From Diphasiastrum complanatum (Eukaryota; Streptophyta; Lycopodiopsida; Lycopodiales; Lycopodiaceae), in NCBI GenBank assembly GCA_029204225.1, contig CM055096.1, positions 61,548,957 to 61,612,956 of the forward strand: 64,000 bases of DNA, given 5' to 3'. The notes beneath the pieces were generated by a model. The model ran no database searches. It was not told the DNA's origin and saw only the letters and a list, made by a program, of their open reading frames with translations. The translations under genes and the position numbers were made by a program. Positions within the stretch are counted from its first letter, which is position 1; each line of letters starts with the position of its first letter. This document shows, one piece after another, positions 55,930 through 64,000 of this stretch.

Positions 55930-56530
55930 TTCAACCAGAATGGATTGATCATACAGTTCATCTCTCATTGACAAACTCGATGGAGATAACTATCATCTCT
56001 AGAAATTCAAGATGAAGGGTATACTTCTAGCCAAAGAATTGTGGGACATCGTTGATGGCAGAGAACTCAAACCAGAAGGTGATGCAGCCGTCATCACCAA
56101 GTGGAGACTGAGAGATGGCAAAGCATTTGCCATGATCACCCTCAACATCAAGGACACTCAGATCAGCCACATACGTGCTGCTCAGACAACTAAGAATGCA
56201 TGGGACATCCTAGCAACTCTCTACGACATTAGAGACGTTACATCCAAGCTCTTTCAAAAATCTTATGGAGCAGATGACTGCAATTGGCTCAGTCATAGAA
56301 GATTTCGATGCACTCATGACTCTATTACTGAGTCTACCTGAAGTCTACAAAAATTGGGTAATGACAATTTCATCGCATTCAATCGAAGGAGAAGGAACAG
56401 TCAGGGTTGAATTCAAAAAGGGTGAAGTCAAGGTGCTGTCCAACGTTCTCCACATTCCAAATTTGACCAAGAATTTGCTCTCAGTTAGTAGAATCACTGA
56501 TTCAGGTCGGAGGGTCAAATTCGATACAGA
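55930..56530 (+). pseudogene. Copia gag fused to the end of protease by deletion
   Basis: IDKLDGDNYHL then MKGILLAKELWDIVDGRELK and QTTKNAWDILATLYD (gag). After a frameshift near 56270 comes FDALMTLLLSLPEVYKNWV. The frame then passes from ISSHSIEGEGTVRVEF directly into VLSNVLHIPNLTKNLLSVSRI, which belongs to the end of protease. The zinc knuckle and the DSGA active site between them are gone. Confidence 0.8.
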
Positions 56531-56554
56531 AGACTACACAATCCTTGACAAATC

Positions 56555-57599
56555 TTGGAAGGTTCTAGCCTACAGAAGAAGAAGCGACTATCTTTACAAA
56601 CTCAGCCACTGCTGCTCTCTAACAGTCAAGCTCTTCACACAACCACTTCTAAATCAACTGATATGCTGTGGCATTTCAGACTTGGCCATCTTAACTACAA
56701 CAATATTCAGCAAATGTCAGCTCAGAATCTAGTACAAGACCTGCCTTCAGTCGGCAAGCCAACTTCTTCATGCGAAAGCTGTATTATCAGCAAGCATTCT
56801 AGAAGTCCTTTCAGTTCAGACTCAGTTCATACATCCAAGGGCTTGCTTGACCTTGCACACAACGACATTTGTGGCCCGATGCAGATTGCTTCCATAGGGG
56901 AAGCTCTCTATTTCCTAACCTTCATCGACGACTTCTCTCGAAGGACTGCAACCTACTATATGAAGAACAAATCTGAAGCATTCAAATTCTTCAAGCAATT
57001 CAAGGCATCTGTAGAAAACCAGACCCAGAGGAAGATCAAGACTCTACACAGATGGAGGGGGAGAGTACATCTCCACAAAATTCAAGGAGTTCTCCAAGGC
57101 CAACGAGATATTTCAACAATACACAACCAGCTACTCACCTCAATCCAATGGTGTAGCTGAGCGGAAGAACTGAACACTCATCGAAAGTGCCAAGAGCATG
57201 TTGGTCCATGCCTCTCTTCCAAAGAGGTTCTGGGCAGAAGTTGTTACTACAGCTGCCTACTTACAGAATTGATCCATCACCAAAGCCCTGAATGGCAAGA
57301 CACCTTATGAGGTGTGGACAGGATCAAAACCATCACTCAAACATATTCGAGTGTTGGGATGCATTGCTTTCGTTCAGATCCCTGAGGATCTAAGAAGAAA
57401 GCTAGATGACAAGAGCAGGAAAACGATTTTCATCCGCTATTCCCAAAATCACAAGGCATACAAGCTCTACAATTTGGATACCGAGAAGGCATTCACCAAT
57501 AGAGATGCCATTTTCATGGAAGACCAGTTCCCGGCCACAAAGGAAAAGCTGCTGGTAATTCCGACTCACAGATCGAACAACCAGTCAATTCCAATCTAG
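56555..57599 (+). pseudogene. Copia integrase
   Basis: LWHFRLGHLNYNNIQQM...CESCIISKHSRSPF (zinc binding), LAHNDICGPM, TFIDDFSRRTATYYM. A frameshift near 57045 breaks the TDGGGEY region (remnant HRWRGRVHL), then a stop after GVAERKN. The C-part, from about 57300, has EVWTGSKPSLKHIRVLGC and FIRYSQNHKAYKLYN. Inactive. Confidence 0.85.
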
Positions 57600-58730
57600 A
57601 GATTCAATTGCAGAATCTCGATGCTGACTCGGAAGATGAGTCAAAACCTCAATGAGTTAACCCACATCAGAGAACCGAAGTTCAACCCAGAAGGTCGAAT
57701 AGGTCCAAACAACTTCCATCCAGATTTATAAATGATCCGGCCTACTACTTTGTGCAGGAATTGACCACAGTTTCTGAGGCAATGTCTACTCCTGATGCTG
57801 ACCAGTGGAAATGAGCGATGGACACAAAATTCGATTATCTATTAGAGAATCAAACATGGACACTCACTGAGCTGCCAAAGCACTGAAACCCAATTTTATG
57901 CAAATGGATATTCAAGACGAAGTACGACACTAAAGGAAGGCTAAATCGTTACAAGGCCAAGCTAGTTGCCAAAGTCTTTTTTCCAGATCCCGGATCTGGA
58001 TTATTCAGAAACCTTCAGTCCAGTTGTCAAATATGCTTCGATCCGCGTACTCCTCTCCTTTGCAGCTGCAGCAGATCTTGAAGTTCATCAGATGGATGCC
58101 CATACCGCTCTCTTTAATGGAACCATCAAAGAGAAAATCTATATGACACAGCTAGAGGGATATGAACTCAACGACAAGCAACAACACCTTGTATGTAGAA
58201 TTCACAAGGTGCTCTACGGGCTGAAACAATCACCCAGAGCGTGGTTCTAGAAGATCAATGCATTTTTGATAGAGAATGGTTTTATTCCAAACTCAGCAGA
58301 CTCAAATGTTTATTTCAAATCTGTATCAGAATACCTCATCATCATCACTCTAAGTAGATGATACACTCTTACTCAATAATACTCTGAATCTGATGAAGGA
58401 TACAAAATACATGTTGGCTCAGGAATACAAGATGACAGCCCACTATTGTCTCGGAATCCAAATTCAACGAGATCGACCCAGTAGACTGATCTTTATTAGT
58501 CAACAACGATATCTCAACAACGTGCTGAAAAAGTATGGAATGGCCAACTGCAAACCTAGTAACTTTCCACTCGACCTTGGACTAAAACTATCAAACGAAC
58601 AGTCTCCTCAAACTGAGGCAGAAACAGAGGAGATGAAGCGTACCCATTTCAATCCATCATCGGCTCACTAATGTACGCAATGATTTGCACGCGACCAGAC
58701 CTTGCATATTCGATCAGTAAATTCACATGA
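57600..58730 (+). pseudogene. Copia reverse transcriptase and start of RNase H
   Basis: Broken frames carry TKFDYLLENQTWTLTELP, RYKAKLVAK, then YSETFSPVVKYASIRVLLSF, MDAHTALFNGTIKEKIYMTQ, and LYGLKQSPRAWF. At about 58353 the catalytic YVDD region reads ITLSR-stop: a 2-bp deletion destroys the Tyr-Val codons and shifts the frame. HYCLGIQIQRDRPSRLIFISQ, KPSNFPLDLG and GSLMYAMICTRPDLAYSISKF follow. The element stops at about 58730 without RNase H core or 3' LTR. Confidence 0.82.
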
Positions 58731-61700
58731 TTATAAATAGTCCTTCAGGAAAGATATTCCCATATTGGAAGGATCATATGAATTTTAGTGTGAGGTCCAC
58801 ATTTAAGAAATTCAAAAGAAGTAAGAGTTCTTTAAAACTGAAAAATAGCTTTTAAGGGATTCTGATTTGGAATTTATGAGATACCATTGAGGGATTTGGA
58901 TCTATATCTCATGACCTCTCCAAATACCCTAACCAAAAAAATAATCAATGGTTTCCAACCTTTAGCATTACAATTACTGTAAACACTAACCACCGGTCTA
59001 CAAATCAATCTCGCACAAGAATGCCCCTTTGAAATCAATGATGTGCCATACCAACAGTTTTCTCTCCAAAAAAGTTCTTGCTTCTAGATCTGATTATTAT
59101 AAAATCAAAAAGATTATCTGACCATCCTATATCTAAACATAGGATTCGATCTTCAACCATTTTCAAAAAATACCTCCTACCATTGAATTCTCCCTTGTTC
59201 CTTAAGCGATTCACTGTAGACAACAATAACATCTAAGAATACCACTAGACATTGACCCCGGTAGGGACAAGAAACCTCGATCATATTCAGTTGAAATAAC
59301 CCAAGTGTATTCATCACAAACCAAAAGGGACCATTAGAAACTCAAGACAACTAAAGTATATACCAATAGATATCCAATATATATATTCAAAATGGTACAA
59401 GGAATTCCATTCCTTCAAGAAGATCTTTAACCGCACTATCCGATATTCCAAAGACCTTAAAAAATCTATTTGGATTTTCCATACTAGATATGCCTCATGT
59501 CTATTCCAGCAAGTACTGGAGTACCCCCATATTTGTTCCTAATGGATCACAATAATCCATTTACAAAATTGTGATTTAACAGTAATCTGCACATGGTTTT
59601 ACCGTCACATAAACAACCCATCAGGTTGGTACCAAGATTCTCGAATTCCTACCATCTGAGAGTTCCAACTCTTACGAATAAGACTCCTTGCATTACAAAT
59701 GTGAACCAAGTGTCCTTTCTCATTCCATGTCACAATTTCCAATAACAATTAGAGTCAACTCAAGGTCCTATAGATATTTATAAATTCAACTTAATGAATT
59801 CAATAGACCGGTGCTATGCAATTTTCTTACAAGTATTACTTACCAATCCAAAGTACGTGTCTCATTTTCTTCCTCCCTTAGATATTTCGGTCACCCAAAA
59901 AATTTCATCAGCGAAGGCACCGAAAATTCCTTTGACACAAGTAAATGCTAGGTTGCTACCCTTTTGACTACACTAGCATAAGTATTACTTTGTTAAAGTT
60001 GCCTGAAACTAATGGAAAATCCATAAAATTTGGATTCGAGTGCTCTTTTACGATGTTCAATACACTTGTTTTTTAATCGAATATAGAGCTACCTCCAAAT
60101 ATTATGATATATTCCATTTACTCACTTTAACAAGTATATCAAGAGCTTTAGTTTGCCCAATTCTAACAATCAAAATCATTGAGGACAAGCCTATTGGTGC
60201 CCCATTGAGTCGTAAAAGGAAGAACCCTAAGCACCATTTAACTCAATTTACTAGGAGTATCGATACTCCAGAGTTAAGTGGTTAAATAGCATAGTACCAA
60301 GGAATCAAATCCCTTTATTGAGTACATATCTAAGAACCGTACCACTTCCATCGTTTTGTCAAGATTAGTTTAGAAAAATTCAGACCGACTAATACAGCTT
60401 GACACAAACAACGGTACCAAAGTTCCACAAAAATTGGGCTTACAGGTAATTGACAAGGTAAGACACCAAAGTTAAACTACCAAAAGCCAAATGTGAAGTT
60501 GATAAGGCCTAATACTTTCATATTGTCCATGGAGAAGAAAAAACCAAACTCCTCCTACCAAAACCGGGAAGCAATATCCAACACCAAGGTTATAGCTTTG
60601 ACAACCGAGCACCAAGAAACCAAAATTCCTCTGACTAGGTGATAGTAATTAAAATTTTTCGAGTTGATTTCGAGTCCAATTTTGGAGCCAACTTTGAAGT
60701 TACCAAATGTCAAGCCCTAAAAACCTTTGGTCGACTGCATGCAACAAGCATTGGTACAGACATTCATGCAATTCCACAAATTGCTATCCTATCACATGCA
60801 CCAAATCAACTTTAGCAAATAATCCATACACTAAGTAAAATTTTTAGATCCCAAAATGTCACACATACCCTCATTCAAAAAAATCCTAATAGATTCTGCT
60901 TTAGAATGGGAAGGCCAACCGCCAGCAACAAGATAGATGAGGTACAAATCCAGCAAGAGAAAGTAAAATAGAGCAAGCAAAAACAGGGGTAGGCGGCTAC
61001 TCCTCGGACATCACTCTCCAGCTCACATTTAATCTGGATTCAACCTCACGACTGGCCATAGGTTCGGTTGTTCACTGAGAAACCCCCCAGATTGCAGACA
61101 TACTAAAGTCATGAGGCCGTTACAGGTAAACGCTATATGTGCACTTTTTTTCAACCACTTTCAACAACTCACAATGATCAAAAAATGATTGAAAAGGTAG
61201 ATTACCGTGCTCAAAATAGCAAGTGAGTCCTGTAAAAGATTGATCTACTTGCAACCTATCAATTTCTAGATCGAATCCACCATGGCTTCATGATTGAATC
61301 AACCATCAAGTTCAAAACACTAGTTGGGATTTACAGTTATTTTTCAGAAATCCAATAGGTTTTTGGACACTCACTGATAAAAAACTAGAACCTTCTCTCT
61401 GTGGCTTTAAGCAGAGAGCAAAGTTGGAAGCATTCGACTCCAGGGTTGGTACAAGTATTGTCTGCTCCAAATTGTTATAATTGGCTATCCATGCTTAAAA
61501 CTTTTATCAAGCAATCAAAACCGAGAAGTCACACAAACAATTCTATTACAAGGAATAGATAGTTCTTGCATAGAGCGTACTCCTCCTAGCCTCGTAATAT
61601 GCTTAATAGAGAGTTTCACATGCAATTCCAGTCTATGATAAAAAAAAAACTGTAGAATCCATAGGAGGATTAGAGTAAATAGCACACAATCCTCAACATG

Positions 61701-62134
61701 CAATTTGTTAGAATAAAATTATTTTAGCTGTAAACATTTTATTCACCAATAAACATAGCTATATTAACTAGAATCTAACACCACATCATTATGGACATTT
61801 GCATAACATTAAAAACTCCATTAATATGCATATTCAAACTACAAGCCACTCCGATTGGCACAAGCAAAATTCCCAACTAATGAAAGCTTTCCCAAGAATA
61901 GAGAATTATGAATGAGTTCCTAATAATTCTCAGCATCATCATCAAAATTGAACAAGTAGAAGAGCACTCTACCACCAAATTTTGACAAGCATGCATCAAC
62001 CGAAATTAGTGAATCCAAATCCATAATTCCCTTGAGAAAATAGCACTCCAAACCAGGATGAAGATCCAAGTGCTTCAACTTCCAATCCGATGAACAATGC
62101 GTCTCCATTCCCATCCAAGACCGCATCTTAGCTG
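58731..62134. other. No gene recognised except a short ORF after a PBS
   Basis: AT-rich DNA with short ORFs. The strand of the only identifiable feature (the LTR and PBS at 62135-62617) makes this the interior of a minus-strand LTR element, but no gag or pol motif is visible in it and no second LTR was found. Confidence 0.45.
61920..62126 (-). CDS. Short ORF directly after a PBS, unknown function
   Basis: 68 codons starting ATG (MRSWMGMETHCSSDWKLKHL) about 10 bases past the PBS, ending DDDAENY. Position is that of a gag start, but no gag motif is seen. It may be chance; it is the only open frame of note in this LTR-element interior. Confidence 0.25.
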   Translation of the reverse strand: MRSWMGMETHCSSDWKLKHLDLHPGLECYFLKGIMDLDSLISVDACLSKFGGRVLFYLFNFDDDAENY

Positions 62135-62146
62135 GGCTCTGATACC
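62135..62146 (-). promoter_or_regulatory. Primer-binding site
   Basis: The minus strand reads GGTATCAGAGCC two bases after an LTR ending TTTACA. Confidence 0.65.
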
Positions 62147-62148
62147 GA

Positions 62149-62617
62149 TGTAAAGACCACTAGGGAAAACCCCTGGAGGAAAACACAATAAGAGAGATTA
62201 TGGAGCCGAACCACCCAACCAAACCTAGATCCCTCTTAGATCTAGCCCCCAAGCCATGCCATTTGATAGCAAGAGGAGAAGAGACCAACTGGTAACCTAG
62301 ATCAAGTCATCGACGGGATAATCTCTACCTTAATATATAGAGAGTAGGATCTTGTGCACGAACCCATGCAATCCCCATGTAGGTCAACTATAAATAGGTC
62401 GCAGCTTTTCATGCATTCCTCCTGCCTATATCCGTCACACATGCATGTACTACTCCATATGTCTCAATTAGAGTGTATGGGTCCTCTCAAGATCATTAGT
62501 CACAAACAGGCTTCGACGTGGAATAAAATCTAGGCGTGACTAATAATCTCGAACACTGGAGGGCCGGTCTACCATATTAGGACTATTCCATGTCCTTAAC
62601 TGAATATGGCCGTAACA
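62149..62617 (-). repeat. LTR of a minus-strand element
   Basis: On the minus strand it starts TGTTACGGCC and ends CTTTACA next to a PBS, 469 bp. A TATTTATAG sequence near 62390 could serve as TATA box. Its partner LTR is not in the window. Confidence 0.55.
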
Positions 62618-64000
62618 GACATATCATAGCCCAATAGATCCATTTCTTGGATTATCAAAGTAATTTCAATTTTTGAATATTTAAGCTCATAAATATAGAA
62701 TTAGCTCTATGTTTTCAAATGTTTTTTGTTATGAACTCTAGTTCAACACGAGTGTGACACTGTTGGACTATCAATCTGCACTCATTACATGATCAATAGT
62801 AAAAAGAAATATATTTTCTAAGTTCTTTTAGGCACAAGTCTTTATGATTTCTATTAATATATGTACTTGCACCTATTCAACTCATTCTCAATAGAAGACT
62901 TGTTTTAATGAATCTATATGTTATATTAATTTTGGTCAAACTTATGATTAAACTCTAGTCAAACTTATTGACTAATGAATGATGTTCTCTATTGTAGATC
63001 AATATATTGGAATTGTCTTGGTGCACATAATAATGCATATCATCTATGTGTTGATCCTCTATTTTATCAATTGGATAATCAAGTACATTCTATTGCTTAG
63101 TACACAATTTAAGTGAAATGTATCACTATACTTGAAAGCTTTACACAGATACTATGAATTAGTACATGTGTTGGTTGTCATTCAACAAATTATAACATAG
63201 TCACATTTTGTATAGAATTAGCTCAAGTTGTTACAAATTGTAATTAGCGCTATGAGCACGCAGTTTCGTCTACTATTGTCTTGTGCTCACAACATCGATC
63301 TGACTTGTGTTTCTATACATCAATATGAATAAATTATTGTCTGGTTTTGTGTTCTGATTTTAGTCAGTATTGGATGTTTCGCTACTTGTTTTATGTCTGA
63401 CTCTCTAAATTGATGTGTCTGATTGTTTTCTCTTCCGCTTCCTGTTAAGCCACTTTGATTATTTGTGTCTACCTATAGAAACCGTAGTGCACGCATTGTT
63501 TGAAATGTCAAAAAGTTGATTAAATAGTGATTTTGGACCAAAAATTGGGGTTTTTGGGCCATAAATGGGCTATAGAAATGATGTTTGACTTGAATCAGAA
63601 CTTTTAGTGCTTTCATGCAATGGAATTACAGGGATTTGGGTCTGATTGCATGAATTTGTGGATTTTCCCCACAAATTTTGGTCAAAAGTGGTCAAAAAAC
63701 AAGGTTTTTTGGTGATTTTTGGACTAATTTTGGGGTAGAAATCAAAATTCTCAGACAAGAATTGGTACGAACATTTTTAGAGATGTAATGAAGCTGTCCC
63801 TAAGCTTTCATGAAGTTTGGTAGGGATTAGACACCATTAGGGGGCTCAAAGCACTCCAAAATAGTGTATTTTTGATGATTTTTGAGCATGAATACCTCTC
63901 AATTGGGGGTCTGAACCTGTTGGTTCTTGTTACAAGCTTAAAGATATGTTGGATTGCCTCTGATTTGATCCATCATGCAACCAATTTGGTTAGATGTGCA
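62618..64000. other. No gene recognised
   Basis: AT-rich, with recurrent TTTTGG/CCAAAA words towards the end. No coding signal. Confidence 0.5.

Overview
This is nuclear DNA from a land plant with a large, transposon-rich genome. The evidence is: a conserved nuclear gene split by GT-AG introns of up to 6.4 kb that are packed with retroelements; many LTR retrotransposons primed by initiator tRNA-Met (the PBS TGGTATCAGAGC recurs at least eight times); a plant-type hAT transposase; and LINE fragments with microsatellite tails. A fern, lycophyte or gymnosperm-sized genome would fit, but the species cannot be fixed from the sequence.

Layout. 1-498: LINE 3' tail and possible LTR remnant. 499-5527: complete, very young LTR element (1244-bp LTRs, 5-bp target duplication CAACT) with no recognisable gag or pol, inserted in what looks like the LTR of an older chromovirus whose 3' end lies at 5533-6075. 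6076-12345: remnants of Ty3/gypsy elements (internally deleted copy 8145-9534; gag-protease 9800-12235; inverted RT scrap 12223-12345). 13351-13714: one copia-type LTR plus PBS. 14793-16874: 3' half of an intron-containing hAT transposase gene on the minus strand. 18921-19735: gypsy integrase C-terminus and chromodomain. 21059-22090: scrambled copia pol. 22144-32557: a complete but dead copia element (TSD CTAGA) carrying a second, nested element at 23726-28116 (TSD AAAGT) that has gag but no pol. 32558-33446: decayed copia gag on the plus strand.

35846-46802: the one clear host gene, the last five exons of tryptophan synthase alpha subunit (TSA/indole synthase family) on the plus strand, all open, in phase and with canonical splice sites. 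Intron 37551-40251 holds two head-to-tail LINE copies; intron 40312-46667 holds a copia element (40874-44673) closely related to the nested gag-only element. Upstream TSA exons were not recognised.

46803-64000: no host gene recognised. It holds two degenerate plus-strand copia elements (50280-53598 and about 55310-58730), a gag scrap at 54916-55150, and one minus-strand LTR with PBS at 62135-62617. AT-rich stretches between them contain nothing I can identify.

The most interesting signals are the hairpin array just after the PBS of the 499-5527 element, the gag-only nested element with an extra acidic ORF behind a splice-acceptor-like site, the CT-tailed LINE family, and the hAT gene whose five exons are still perfectly in phase.
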